Counted from the first letter of the stretch, positions 32,962-42,206 are shown. The stretch is DNA of 48,517 bases from Bacteroidota bacterium (GCA_023458535.1 JAEWYW010000049.1:1-48517), one strand, 5' to 3'. Numbers and translations are program-made. Notes: a model not told the origin generated them from the letters alone.

Positions 32962-34824
32962 ATGATATCAGAAATATATGACGTAATCGTGGTTGGTGCG
33001 GGTCATGCTGGCTGTGAAGCTGCTGCTGCTGCTGCAAATTTGGGTTCAAAAACCCTGTTGATTACCATGAACATGCAAACTATTGGTCAAATGAGCTGCA
33101 ATCCAGCAATGGGAGGAATAGCAAAAGGGCAGATCGTTCGTGAAATAGATGCAATAGGCGGTTACTCAGGCATTATTGCAGATAAATCGGCCATACAGTT
33201 TAAGATGTTGAACCTTTCAAAAGGTCCAGCAATGTGGTCTCCAAGAACCCAAAATGACAGAATGATGTTTGCTGAAGAATGGCGCTTGGCATTGGAAAAT
33301 ACTCCAAATCTGGACTTTTTCCAAGACATGGTTAAAAGCCTAATCATTGAGAACAACAAAGCTGTAGGCGTTGTTACTTCGCTAGGGATTGAAATAAGAG
33401 GCAAGTCCGTTGTTCTCACCAATGGTACCTTTTTAAATGGACTAATTCACGTTGGAGATAAACAACTAGGTGGCGGAAGAATGGGCGAACCAAGAGCTTT
33501 CGGTATAACTGAACAATTGGTGTCGTTAGGTTTTGAAGCAGGAAGAATGAAAACAGGAACACCACCGAGAATTGATGGAAGAAGTTTGGATTATTCCAAA
33601 ATGGAGGAACAAGCTGGTGATGAGAATCCTAAAAAATTCTCCTACTTAGACACACCAAAATTGACCAAACAACGCAGTTGTCACATCACATACACCAACG
33701 AAACCGTACATGATATTTTGCGTTCAGGCTTTGATAGAAGTCCCATGTTTAATGGTACCATACAGAGTTTAGGACCAAGATATTGCCCAAGTATTGAAGA
33801 TAAAGTCAACCGTTTTGCTGAGCGAAACAGACATCAGTTATTTGTTGAACCAGAAGGTTGGAGAACCATAGAGATTTATGTAAATGGCTTCAGTTCTTCG
33901 TTGCCAGAAGATGTTCAAATTGCTGCCATGAAACATATACCAGGCTTTGAAAATGTAAAAGTGTTTAGACCTGGATATGCTATTGAATACGACTACTTCC
34001 CTCCTACCCAATTGAAACATACTTTGGAAACAAAGATTATCGACAATCTTTATTTCGCTGGGCAGATTAATGGTACTACTGGCTATGAAGAAGCCGCTGG
34101 ACAAGGTTTAATTGCTGGTATAAATGCGCATAATAAAGTATATGAAAAAGAGGACTTTATTTTGAGCAGAGACGAAGCTTACATCGGAGTACTCATTGAT
34201 GATTTAATTACCAAAGGAACAGAAGAACCTTACAGAATGTTCACTTCAAGAGCTGAATACAGATTGCTTTTAAGACAGGATAATGCTGATATTCGTCTTA
34301 CAGAGAAATCCTTTCAATTGGGCTTAGCTAAAGAAGACAGATTAAGAAAAGTAGAGGAAAAGATTGCGAAAAGTGAAGAATTAGAAAACTTCCTGAGAGA
34401 AACCTCTTTAAAACCAGGTATTATTAATCCAGTTTTAGAAAGTGTTGAAAGCAACCCTGTTGATCAGGCTTACAGAGCATCCCAGTTTTTAACCCGTCCT
34501 AATATTACCTTAGAAAAACTTGAAGAAATTGATGCTATCAAAGATTTCGCTTCAACTTTCGACGACGAAATAAGAGAACAAGCTGAAATCAATATTAAAT
34601 ACAAGGGCTATATCGAAAAAGAGAAAGAAAATGTTGCCAAGTTAAATCGAATGGAAAATATTAAAATTCCTGTTGATTTCGACTTTGACAAAATCACTTC
34701 CCTTTCTGCAGAAGCCAAACAAAAATTCATTAAACTAAGACCTCAAACCATTGCACAGGCATCAAGAATCAGCGGAGTTTCCCCTGCAGATATCAATGTT
34801 TTATTGGTATTTTTAGGTAGATAA
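32962..34824 (+). CDS. mnmG: tRNA uridine-5-carboxymethylaminomethyl modification enzyme MnmG
   Basis: 620-residue FAD protein (GidA) that with MnmE adds the cmnm5 group to wobble U34. FAD motif GAGHAG at 12-17, then CNPAMGGIAKGQIVREIDA and GRMKTGTPPRIDGRS, and C-terminal helical domain with LRPQTIAQASRISGVSPADI. An in-frame TTG at 32950 gives four more residues; the ATG at 32962 begins at the usual place for the family. Its product works on the same uridine as MnmA in this window. Flanked by two parS sites. Confidence 0.97.
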   Translation: MISEIYDVIVVGAGHAGCEAAAAAANLGSKTLLITMNMQTIGQMSCNPAMGGIAKGQIVREIDAIGGYSGIIADKSAIQFKMLNLSKGPAMWSPRTQNDRMMFAEEWRLALENTPNLDFFQDMVKSLIIENNKAVGVVTSLGIEIRGKSVVLTNGTFLNGLIHVGDKQLGGGRMGEPRAFGITEQLVSLGFEAGRMKTGTPPRIDGRSLDYSKMEEQAGDENPKKFSYLDTPKLTKQRSCHITYTNETVHDILRSGFDRSPMFNGTIQSLGPRYCPSIEDKVNRFAERNRHQLFVEPEGWRTIEIYVNGFSSSLPEDVQIAAMKHIPGFENVKVFRPGYAIEYDYFPPTQLKHTLETKIIDNLYFAGQINGTTGYEEAAGQGLIAGINAHNKVYEKEDFILSRDEAYIGVLIDDLITKGTEEPYRMFTSRAEYRLLLRQDNADIRLTEKSFQLGLAKEDRLRKVEEKIAKSEELENFLRETSLKPGIINPVLESVESNPVDQAYRASQFLTRPNITLEKLEEIDAIKDFASTFDDEIREQAEINIKYKGYIEKEKENVAKLNRMENIKIPVDFDFDKITSLSAEAKQKFIKLRPQTIAQASRISGVSPADINVLLVFLGR

Positions 34825-34844
34825 CTTGTGAATTATGCGTTAAA

Positions 34845-34860
34845 TGTTTCACGTGAAACA
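34845..34860. promoter_or_regulatory. parS: parS centromere site (right of mnmG)
   Basis: Second exact copy of TGTTTCACGTGAAACA, inside a 24-bp perfect palindrome (34841-34864), 20 bp after mnmG and 1.94 kb from the first copy. Confidence 0.88.
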
Positions 34861-34906
34861 TTTATCAATTCTCAATATTTAAATATAATAACACTTATTG
34901 TTAATT

Positions 34907-34915
34907 TGTGGATAA
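34907..34915 (-). promoter_or_regulatory. Exact DnaA box
   Basis: TGTGGATAA on the plus strand, the reverse complement of the consensus TTATCCACA. Lies 46 bp after the second parS. A one-mismatch box (TGTGGAAAA) is at 35820-35828. Confidence 0.6.
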
Positions 34916-34940
34916 ACCATCTTCAATATTAAGGTAATAC

Positions 34941-35762
34941 ATGAAAATAAAAGATCATTTTCTTTCTCAAGAGGTATTTGAAATACACGAAACTGAAACC
35001 AAGGGGGTTTTTAAAACCTCCCCAATTCCTCCAAATATTTCAAAATACTACGAAAGCGAAGATTATATTTCCCATCACCAAGACTCAGGAAGTTTAAAGG
35101 AGAAGTTGTATAAATTTTTACAATCTTTCAATTTAAAATATAAAAAAAGTATTTTATTAGATAGAATTCCAAAACAATCTCGGGTCTTAGACTATGGTTG
35201 TGGAGCTGGAGAATTTGTAAAATTTATTGAAGAAGATTTTCAAAGCATAGGTTTTGAGCCTGATGAAGATGCTAGAAATGCGGCACAAAATAAGATTTCT
35301 AAAGCTAAAATTATTGCGGATTTAAGTCAAATTGAAAACAATAGTTTAGATGCAATCACTTTGTGGCATGTTTTTGAGCACGTGGTAAATCAGGATGAAA
35401 TGTTGGATATTTTTCATCGCAAATTAAAAGCCAGTGGAATATTAATTATTGCCGTTCCGAATCCCACTTCCTATGACGCAAAATATTATAAAGAATATTG
35501 GGCTGCATATGATGTACCGAGACACATTTATCATTTTTCCAAAAAAGGGATGGAAAATCTTATTTCTAAAAATAAAAATTGGAACTTGGTAAAAATAAAA
35601 CCTCTCCTACTCGATTCTTATTACATCTCTATGTTGAGTGAAAAATATAAAAAATCTCCTCTTTTTTGGCTCAATGCGATGATTCACGGAACGATTTCGA
35701 ATGTAAAAGCATCAATTTCTAACGAATTTTCAAGTCTGATATATATTATCGAAAAAAAGTAG
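34941..35762 (+). CDS. Class I SAM-dependent methyltransferase
   Basis: 273 residues. The SAM-binding motif I is VLDYGCGAGEF (about 86-96), followed by an acidic residue at the end of the next strand (GFEPDEDAR) and the post-motif ITLWHVFEHVVNQDEML. The N-terminal part (KGVFKTSPIPPNISKYYESEDYISHH) and C-terminal AYDVPRHIYHFSKKGM resemble methyltransferases acting on sugars or polyprenyl compounds, but the substrate is not known. It faces pgk, with a strong shared terminator between. Confidence 0.85.
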   Translation: MKIKDHFLSQEVFEIHETETKGVFKTSPIPPNISKYYESEDYISHHQDSGSLKEKLYKFLQSFNLKYKKSILLDRIPKQSRVLDYGCGAGEFVKFIEEDFQSIGFEPDEDARNAAQNKISKAKIIADLSQIENNSLDAITLWHVFEHVVNQDEMLDIFHRKLKASGILIIAVPNPTSYDAKYYKEYWAAYDVPRHIYHFSKKGMENLISKNKNWNLVKIKPLLLDSYYISMLSEKYKKSPLFWLNAMIHGTISNVKASISNEFSSLIYIIEKK

Positions 35763-35919
35763 AAAATCGATTTTTGAGCTATTTCTGAAGGTCAATTTTT
35801 AAGCGTTTTATGAATTATTTGTGGAAAAGCATCGAGAAAATCATTTTTTAAAAAATAAAATCAGAAAAATTAAATACTCTCAGAATCCACTATATTTTTT
35901 TTAACCATATTTTTCTACA

Positions 35920-35951
35920 AAAAACCCAAACTTACAGAAGTTTGGGTTTTT
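35920..35951. terminator. Bidirectional terminator between methyltransferase and pgk
   Basis: Perfect 14-bp inverted repeat AAAAACCCAAACTT / AAGTTTGGGTTTTT with a 4-nt loop. A/T runs on both sides make it work for both convergent genes. Confidence 0.9.
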
Positions 35952-35970
35952 CAATTTATTTTAAAATATT

Positions 35971-37161
35971 TTATTGATTCACCGCTGCGACACCTGGAAG
36001 TTCTAAACCTTCCAAACTCTCCAACATTGCTCCCCCTCCTGTGGAAACATATGAAACTTTATCATCATAACCAAATTGCTTCACAAAAGCTACACTGTCG
36101 CCCCCACCTACAAGTGAAAATGCACCTAACTTGGTTGCTTCAGCAATTGAATCGCCTAAAGCTATTGTTCCACCCGCAAAATTCGACATTTCAAAAACTC
36201 CGACAGGACCATTCCATAAAATGGTTCTGGAATTTAGGATAACATCGTTAATAATTTGTCTAGATTTCGTACCTGCGTCTAATCCCATCCAACCTTCAGG
36301 AATTTCAGTAATGTTTACTTCTTTAATATCAGCATCATTGCTGAAAGCATCCGCGATTACTGAATCAACAGGCAAATAAACCTCTACATTATGGGCTTTA
36401 GCTTTCTCCAGAATTTCAAGAGCCAACTGCAATTTATCATCTTCCACCAAAGAATTACCAATTTTTCCTCCTAATGCCTTAACAAAGGTAAAAGCCATAC
36501 CACCGCCAATAATTAAATTATCAATAGCAGGAAGTATATTCTCTATAATGGTAATTTTAGTTGAAACTTTAGATCCTCCTAAAATAGCTGTAACAGGCTT
36601 CTCCCCTTTTTTCAAAACCTTATCAATGGCTTCCAACTCTTTAGACATCAGTAAACCGAAAAATTTAGTTGAAGTAAAATTATCTGCAATCACTGCTGTG
36701 GAAGCATGTGCTCTGTGGGCAGTTCCGAATGCATCATTTACATACGCATCACCTAATTTAGACAAGTTTTCTGCAAATGTTTTATCTCCTTTTTCTTCCT
36801 CGTTGTGAAATCTGAGATTCTCAAGCAATAAAATCTCTCCAGGCTGCAAAGAAGCGGCAGCAGCTTCTGCTTTCTCCCCTACACAGTCTTCTACAAATTT
36901 CACCTCCTTACCCAACACGTTGGAAACTTCAGAAACAATATGTTTTAGGGAGAATTTATCACTAACTTCACCTTTGGGTCTTCCAAGATGCGTCATAATA
37001 ATAACGGAACCTCCATCATTTAAGATTTTATCAATAGTTGGTTTTGCAGCAACAATACGTGTATTATCCACTACTTTCAACTCGTCATCCTGAGGCACGT
37101 TGAAATCTACTCTTACTAAAGTTTTTTTGTTTTTGAAATCGAAATCATTTACAGTTTTCAT
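35971..37161 (-). CDS. pgk: Phosphoglycerate kinase
   Basis: 396-residue glycolytic enzyme making ATP and 3-phosphoglycerate from 1,3-bisphosphoglycerate. N-terminal VRVDFNVP, then THLGRPKG, GAHRAHAS-like FGTAHRAHAST and the C-terminal nucleotide loop VGGGDSVAFV. The frame is open to a GTG at 37188, which would add nine residues, but the -7 promoter box overlaps that GTG, so the ATG at 37161 is chosen; the length then matches the family. It borders the probable replication origin and reads away from it. Confidence 0.96.
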   Translation of the reverse strand: MKTVNDFDFKNKKTLVRVDFNVPQDDELKVVDNTRIVAAKPTIDKILNDGGSVIIMTHLGRPKGEVSDKFSLKHIVSEVSNVLGKEVKFVEDCVGEKAEAAAASLQPGEILLLENLRFHNEEEKGDKTFAENLSKLGDAYVNDAFGTAHRAHASTAVIADNFTSTKFFGLLMSKELEAIDKVLKKGEKPVTAILGGSKVSTKITIIENILPAIDNLIIGGGMAFTFVKALGGKIGNSLVEDDKLQLALEILEKAKAHNVEVYLPVDSVIADAFSNDADIKEVNITEIPEGWMGLDAGTKSRQIINDVILNSRTILWNGPVGVFEMSNFAGGTIALGDSIAEATKLGAFSLVGGGDSVAFVKQFGYDDKVSYVSTGGGAMLESLEGLELPGVAAVNQ

Positions 37162-37187
37162 ATCTACAGCTGAATTTTTTTGTTTCA

Positions 37188-37195
37188 CAAATGTA
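37188..37195 (-). promoter_or_regulatory. Promoter -7 box of pgk
   Basis: Minus strand TACATTTG, exact TAnnTTTG match, 26 nt upstream of the ATG at 37161. It rules out the GTG at 37188 as start. Confidence 0.55.
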
Positions 37196-37761
37196 AGATT
37201 TTAAAGTTTGAGATGCAGAAAAGTTTTCAAATACTTTCCCCCAAACCACTCATTCTTTTAATCAACATATTTTTCTTTTTAAAAAAAAATAAAATGATAG
37301 TTGTTGTTGAGTATTGTTAGTTTTGGGGAAAAGATTTTAGTGAAAATTTTGCCACATGAAGTCGAACTTTTACTCATAGTTTTATCCATAATTGTAATAA
37401 TTGATTTACAGATAATTATTCAACTTATCAACATTTGTTAATAACCCAATTTTCTATTTTACTTGGAGAAAATGTTTATGGAGAAACTGATTATATTTTA
37501 TCCAAAATGAAAAGTAAATTTCTTTTGCGTTTTATGGAAATTATTTTCATTATCATTTTTTACAATAGTTTACAAGCTTATGTTTCGAAAAGTTTTCCAC
37601 ACTTATTCACAAGGCTTTTCACAGGTAATAACAGCCTTGTGTTAATTTATTGAATGTCAACTATTCCAAATATTTTTATAATTATAATTGACTGATTTAG
37701 AATATTTTAATCAGCAGTGTTTATATTTTGAAAATTAAAATTATCAAGAGTAAATTAAAAG
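37196..37761. other. oriC: Probable chromosomal replication origin (oriC) region
   Basis: A 566-bp AT-rich stretch without a credible gene. It contains five 9-mers one base from the DnaA box TTATCCACA, all in the same orientation: TTATCCATA (37382), TTATCAACA (37425), TTATCCAAA (37498), TTTTCCACA (37593) and TTATTCACA (37603). Long A/T tracts at both ends could unwind. Genes on both sides (pgk leftward, the DUF4139 gene rightward) diverge from it, and two parS sites lie 2.3 and 4.3 kb away. dnaA itself is not in the window. Confidence 0.65.
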
Positions 37762-37769
37762 TATATTTG
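37762..37769 (+). promoter_or_regulatory. Promoter -7 box for the DUF4139 gene
   Basis: TATATTTG, exact TAnnTTTG match, 18 nt before the ATG at 37788. Confidence 0.5.
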
Positions 37770-37787
37770 TTTTAAAATCATATCTAT

Positions 37788-39392
37788 ATGTTGAAATATT
37801 TATTTTGTGTTTTGATCGCTTGTTGCGTGAGTTTAAAAGCTCAAAAACCTGTTTTTTCTGAATCTCAACTGCGAAAGGTCGTTCTGTATGAACGGTCTGC
37901 AGAGTTAATTAGCACGGCCAACTTCAACGTTCCGAAGGGAAGTTCGGAGATTGTAATCAGTAATATTGCAAATAATATTGATGAAAGTTCTATCAAAGTG
38001 GGTTCAAAAAATAAGATATCCATACTTACTTACCGTTTTTCGGATGATGAAAACCTATATAAAGTAGCGTTGGACAAGAGAAATCCACAGCATAAATTGG
38101 TGTTAGACAGCATCGATTTAGTGAGAAATCAACTGAAGAATATTGAATTTGAAAGAATTTCTTTGATTAAAAGCATTGAAATTTTAGATAAAAACCAAAC
38201 CATCACTACGACATCCAATTCATTTACAAAAGATTTGGCCAAACTCGTTGAATTTTATCAAAAGAAAAGATTGGAACTCAATGTAGAAGTAGAAAAACTC
38301 AATCAGAAAACTACTGTTTGGAACGATAAATTAAGCAAACTGCAATCTAAATTTAATATTACCAATAAGGACGTTGAAAACTACCCTCTCGGAAAATTAA
38401 TTCTACAGATTTCTTCAGATGCTGACACCAAGGTAGATTTGGATATAAAATATACGGTACCAGAAGCTTCGTGGAGACCGTATTACGACATTATTGCAAG
38501 AGGTATGAATGAAAAAATTCAGTTGGTTTATAAAGCGATGATTAGTCAAAATTCTGGGTTGGATTGGAAAAACGTAAAACTTAGTTTAATATCTGGTTTT
38601 CCCAATCAAAGGAAGAATATTCCCCAAATGTACAATTGGAATTTGTATTATCAAGAGCCCATTGCTAATGTTACTACGGGTGTGAAGGTATCCTCACGTT
38701 ATGCAGAAGAAGCGTCATCGAAGGAGGCGGACATTTCTGAGGTAGTGGTAACCTCCGTTCGCAAGAGTTCATTCCAAAATCAATTAAATCTTAGTTATGA
38801 TCTGGAGGATGATTATACCATCTTGGCTAACGGACAAGAAAATAGTATCAACTTAGATATTCAAGAGTTGCCTGCTACATTTACCTATTTTGCGATACCT
38901 AAATACGATCCTACAGCATTTTTAATTGCTGAGATTGATAATCTAAATAAGTATAATCTCATAAAGGCAGATGCCAATATTATTTTTCAAGATACCAACA
39001 TCGGTAAAACTGTAATAAATCCTGAAACTACAGATAACAAAATGATTCTTACATTGGGTGACGATCGCCGGGTTTCAGTAAAAAGGGAGCAAGTAAAAGA
39101 AAAAACGCTTACCAAAAATATTTCCAATACCAATAAAGAACAGCAATATGCTTATGAAATTACGGTAAGAAATAATAAAAGTGAAAAAATTAAAATAAAA
39201 ATTAAAGATCAAATTCCAATCTCATCCGATAAACAAATTAGTGTGAGCCTAATTGATAAAGGAAATGCAGAATATGATGAGGAAAATGGAACTTTAATTT
39301 GGACAACGGAAGTTGGCGCCAATGAAACAAAAAAACTTAAATTTGCATTTAAAGTAAATTATCTGAAAAATAAAGAACTCATCGGACTTTAA
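37788..39392 (+). CDS. DUF4139 domain (MuiA-like) protein
   Basis: 534 residues with a signal peptide (MLKYLFCVLIACCVSLKAQ). Residues about 26-120 fit DUF4140 (VVLYERSAELISTANFNVPKGSSEIVISNI), a predicted coiled coil follows (about 100-200), and residues about 210-534 fit DUF4139 (VPEASWRPYYDIIARG, SGLDWKNVKLSLISGFPN). This is the layout of mucoidy inhibitor MuiA-type proteins; biochemical role unknown, location periplasm or cell surface. A Ser/Val-rich insert (EADISEVVVTSVRKSS) lies in the middle. First gene right of the probable origin, cotranscribed with rpiB (12-bp gap). Confidence 0.8.
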   Translation: MLKYLFCVLIACCVSLKAQKPVFSESQLRKVVLYERSAELISTANFNVPKGSSEIVISNIANNIDESSIKVGSKNKISILTYRFSDDENLYKVALDKRNPQHKLVLDSIDLVRNQLKNIEFERISLIKSIEILDKNQTITTTSNSFTKDLAKLVEFYQKKRLELNVEVEKLNQKTTVWNDKLSKLQSKFNITNKDVENYPLGKLILQISSDADTKVDLDIKYTVPEASWRPYYDIIARGMNEKIQLVYKAMISQNSGLDWKNVKLSLISGFPNQRKNIPQMYNWNLYYQEPIANVTTGVKVSSRYAEEASSKEADISEVVVTSVRKSSFQNQLNLSYDLEDDYTILANGQENSINLDIQELPATFTYFAIPKYDPTAFLIAEIDNLNKYNLIKADANIIFQDTNIGKTVINPETTDNKMILTLGDDRRVSVKREQVKEKTLTKNISNTNKEQQYAYEITVRNNKSEKIKIKIKDQIPISSDKQISVSLIDKGNAEYDEENGTLIWTTEVGANETKKLKFAFKVNYLKNKELIGL

Positions 39393-39404
39393 AAATAAGT
39401 AAAA

Positions 39405-39839
39405 ATGAAAAGAAAATTAGCGATAGCAGCCGATCATGCTGGTTTTGAGCTTAAAGAATATTTGAAAATTCAATTGGGAGATCAGTACGAAATCCAAGAT
39501 TTTGGAACGCATTCTCTCGATAGTGTAGATTATCCAGACTTTGTGCATCCAGCTGCAACATCTGTGGAATCTGGTGAAAACGAATTGGGAATTTTAGTTT
39601 GCGGAAGTGGTCAGGGTGTACAGATCACAGCCAATAAACATCAGAAAATACGTTGTGCGCTATGTTGGATGCCAGAATTAGCTTCTTTATCCAGACAGCA
39701 CAACAATGCCAACATGATTGCTCTTCCTGCAAGGTTCATCGCAAAAGAATTGGCTTTAGAAATTGTTCAGAACTTTTTGGAAACCGATTTTGAAGGTGGA
39801 AGACACCAAAACAGAGTGGAAAAAATAGCTTTTTGCTAA
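39405..39839 (+). CDS. rpiB: Ribose-5-phosphate isomerase B
   Basis: 144-residue enzyme interconverting ribose-5-phosphate and ribulose-5-phosphate in the pentose phosphate pathway. AADHAGFELKEYL (8-20), the Cys of LVCGSGQGVQI that acts as base in this family, and the C-terminal GGRHQNRVEKI are all present. Length matches the family. A terminator follows immediately. Confidence 0.95.
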   Translation: MKRKLAIAADHAGFELKEYLKIQLGDQYEIQDFGTHSLDSVDYPDFVHPAATSVESGENELGILVCGSGQGVQITANKHQKIRCALCWMPELASLSRQHNNANMIALPARFIAKELALEIVQNFLETDFEGGRHQNRVEKIAFC

Positions 39840-39851
39840 AACTAAAAATTT

Positions 39852-39880
39852 AGGCTTGTACATGATGCAAGCCTTTTTTA
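39852..39880 (+). terminator. Intrinsic terminator of rpiB
   Basis: AGGCTTG / CAAGCCT, 7-bp stem with 9-nt loop, followed by TTTTT. Lies 12 bp after the stop codon. Confidence 0.82.
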
Positions 39881-39892
39881 TTTATAAAAGCG

Positions 39893-39900
39893 TATCTTTG
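39893..39900 (+). promoter_or_regulatory. Promoter -7 box of rnr
   Basis: TATCTTTG, exact TAnnTTTG match, directly after the rpiB terminator. The transcript would begin near 39906, leaving a 150-nt leader before the rnr ATG. Confidence 0.55.
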
Positions 39901-39905
39901 CAGAG

Positions 39906-40036
39906 TAATTAGAATTTATTCTTCTCCAAAAGTGGCTCACTTTTTTCTAATTATTTCCTCAATTGTTTCCCACCCACAAATAATTGTTTTAATTTTATAA
40001 AACAGAATCTATAGCTTGCTATCAGGTTTTAGCAAG
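39906..40036 (+). promoter_or_regulatory. Structured 5' leader of rnr
   Basis: Two clear structures. The first pairs TAATTAGAA (39906-39914) with TTCTAATTA (39945-39953), enclosing the hairpin AAAAGTG-GCT-CACTTTT (39928-39944). The second is CTTGCTA / TAGCAAG (40015-40036, 8-nt loop), ending 19 nt before the start codon, where it could mask the ribosome binding region. No known riboswitch family is recognised. Confidence 0.4.
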
Positions 40037-40055
40037 AATTTAAATATGAAATTCA

Positions 40056-42206
40056 ATGAAAAAAAGAAAATATATAAGTCAGAAAAATGACATCAAACTC
40101 ATGGAAATAGGGAGATTAATTCTCCGTTTCATGAATGAAAAATCCAACAAAATATACAATTACAAACAAATTGCCGATGGTATAGATTATAAAAATCCTA
40201 GGCAAAGAGAACTTGTAATACAGTCACTTCACAAGCTTTTGGCTTCCGAAAAAATTCAGGAAGTAGAAAAAGGCAAATATATTGTAAACCTTAAAATTGC
40301 AGGTCAGTTAACAGGTATTATCGACTTCAACCAAAGTGGAAACGCTTATGTAAAAGTGGAAGGCATTGAAGATGATGTTTTTGTACATTCCAAAAACGTG
40401 AAAGATGCTTTGCAGGGCGATAAAGTACTTATTGTAACTTATCATTACAAAGGTAAAAAGCTGGAAGGCTCTGTCTTGGAGGTTTTAGAGAGAAATCGTC
40501 AGGAGTTTGTAGGAACCCTGCAGATTATTAACCATAAAGATTTTGGTTTTGTAGTATGTGATAAAAAAACCATCAATACAGATATTTTTGTGCCTAGATC
40601 TAACTTCAACGGTGCGGAAGACGGTTCAAAAGTTATTGTAAAAATGATAGGTTGGAATCCTGGTGATAAAAATCCGCAAGGAGAAATTATACAGGTTTTA
40701 GGTGCTCCTGGTGAGCATGAGACAGAAATACATTCTATACTTGCTGAGTATGGCCTACCCTACTCTTTCCCTGAGGAAGTTGAGCAGGAAGCCGATAAAA
40801 TTGATAGAACCATCAAAGATGAGGAAGTAGGAAAACGCTGGGATATGCGTGATATATGCACATTTACCATAGATCCTAAAGATGCCAAAGACTTCGATGA
40901 TGCCCTTTCAATACGTCAATTAGAGAATGGAAACTGGGAAATTGGAGTGCACATTGCAGATGTGTCGCATTATGTTATTCCAGGGACGCTTCTGGATGAT
41001 GAAGCGTATAAACGTGCCACCTCGGTTTACCTTGTAGATCGCGTAGTGCCGATGCTTCCGGAGGTTTTGAGCAACGATGTTTGTTCCCTACGCCCTAATG
41101 AAGACAAATATACTTTTTCCGCGGTTTTTGAATTGAATGATCAGGCTGAAGTACAGAAACAGTGGTTCGGGAGAACAGTTATTCATTCCGACAGAAGGTT
41201 TACCTACGAAGAAGCACAAGAAAGAATTGAAACCAAAGAAGGTGATTTAGCAAAAGAAATCTTGAAATTAGACGAATTGGCAAAAATTTTAAGAGATAAA
41301 AGAATTAGAAATGGAGCCATTACTTTCGACAGAAGTGAAGTCCGTTTTAATTTAGATGAAAATAACGAACCTATTGGTGTGTATTTCAAGGTGAGTAAAG
41401 ATTCCAATCATCTTATTGAAGAATTTATGTTGTTGGCAAACCGAAAAGTTTCGGAATTCATCTCTTTAAATTCTAGAGGTGAAATTACCAACAATACCTT
41501 TATCTATAGGGTTCACGACGATCCAGATCCAGCGAAGCTAGAAGCTTTAAGAGATTTTGTAGCAAGTTTCGGATACAAAATGAATATCGCCAACAGCAAG
41601 CAGGTTGCAGAATCCATGAGCAGGTTATTAAAAGACGTTCAAGGCAAAGGCGAAGAAAATATGATTGAAACCTTAGCGATGAGGAGTATGAGCAAGGCGG
41701 TGTATTCAACAGATCCTATTGGGCATTATGGATTAGGTTTTGCGTTTTATTCACACTTCACCTCTCCTATTCGTAGATACCCCGATCTTATTGCACATCG
41801 TTTATTGCAACATTATTTGGATGGTGGAAAATCCCCCAACAAAGAAGAAGTGGAAGAAAAAGCGAAACATTGCAGTGCGCAGGAAAGGTTGGCAGCCGAT
41901 GCAGAAAGAGATTCCATTAAATTTATGCAGGTGAAGTTTATGGAAAAACATTTGGGTGAAACCTTCAATGGGGTAATCTCTGGAGTAGCAGAGTTTGGTT
42001 TCTGGGTAGAAATTCCTGAAAATGGAGCCGAAGGTTTAATAAAACTTCGAGATCTAACCGATGATTCTTATGTATACGAAGCCAAATCCCATGCAGTGTA
42101 TGGTTCAAGAACAGGTAAAAAATACCAGTTAGGAGATCAAATAAAAATAAAAGTAGTAAAAGCCAATCTTATTCAAAAACAACTGGATTTTAAAGTGGTC
42201 GACTAA
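40056..42206 (+). CDS. rnr: Ribonuclease R
   Basis: 716-residue processive 3'-5' exoribonuclease. N-terminal helix-turn-helix-like region (1-80), two cold-shock OB domains (about 82-215), the RNB catalytic domain with DPKDAKDFDDA (273-283) carrying the Mg-binding Asp residues, and a C-terminal S1 domain (about 635-716). RNase R degrades structured RNA and helps in rRNA quality control, cold shock and starvation. It has its own promoter and structured leader, and is followed 33 bp later by the CBS gene. Confidence 0.96.
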   Translation: MKKRKYISQKNDIKLMEIGRLILRFMNEKSNKIYNYKQIADGIDYKNPRQRELVIQSLHKLLASEKIQEVEKGKYIVNLKIAGQLTGIIDFNQSGNAYVKVEGIEDDVFVHSKNVKDALQGDKVLIVTYHYKGKKLEGSVLEVLERNRQEFVGTLQIINHKDFGFVVCDKKTINTDIFVPRSNFNGAEDGSKVIVKMIGWNPGDKNPQGEIIQVLGAPGEHETEIHSILAEYGLPYSFPEEVEQEADKIDRTIKDEEVGKRWDMRDICTFTIDPKDAKDFDDALSIRQLENGNWEIGVHIADVSHYVIPGTLLDDEAYKRATSVYLVDRVVPMLPEVLSNDVCSLRPNEDKYTFSAVFELNDQAEVQKQWFGRTVIHSDRRFTYEEAQERIETKEGDLAKEILKLDELAKILRDKRIRNGAITFDRSEVRFNLDENNEPIGVYFKVSKDSNHLIEEFMLLANRKVSEFISLNSRGEITNNTFIYRVHDDPDPAKLEALRDFVASFGYKMNIANSKQVAESMSRLLKDVQGKGEENMIETLAMRSMSKAVYSTDPIGHYGLGFAFYSHFTSPIRRYPDLIAHRLLQHYLDGGKSPNKEEVEEKAKHCSAQERLAADAERDSIKFMQVKFMEKHLGETFNGVISGVAEFGFWVEIPENGAEGLIKLRDLTDDSYVYEAKSHAVYGSRTGKKYQLGDQIKIKVVKANLIQKQLDFKVVD

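Noticed and set aside
35763..35774. 12-bp palindrome AAAATCGATTTT after the methyltransferase gene
   Set aside because: Short, AT-rich and without partner site or promoter; likely chance.
35971..37188. pgk start at GTG 37188
   Set aside because: The GTG overlaps the TACATTTG promoter box, and the ATG at 37161 matches the family N-terminus.
37435..37653. Open frame of 72 codons in the pgk-DUF4139 gap
   Set aside because: TTA-type start, no family resemblance, and it runs through the DnaA-box cluster; composition follows the AT-rich background.
40046..40090. 14-codon frame starting 10 bp before rnr and overlapping its start
   Set aside because: Lysine-rich by base composition, no ribosome site and no reason beyond chance in A-rich DNA.
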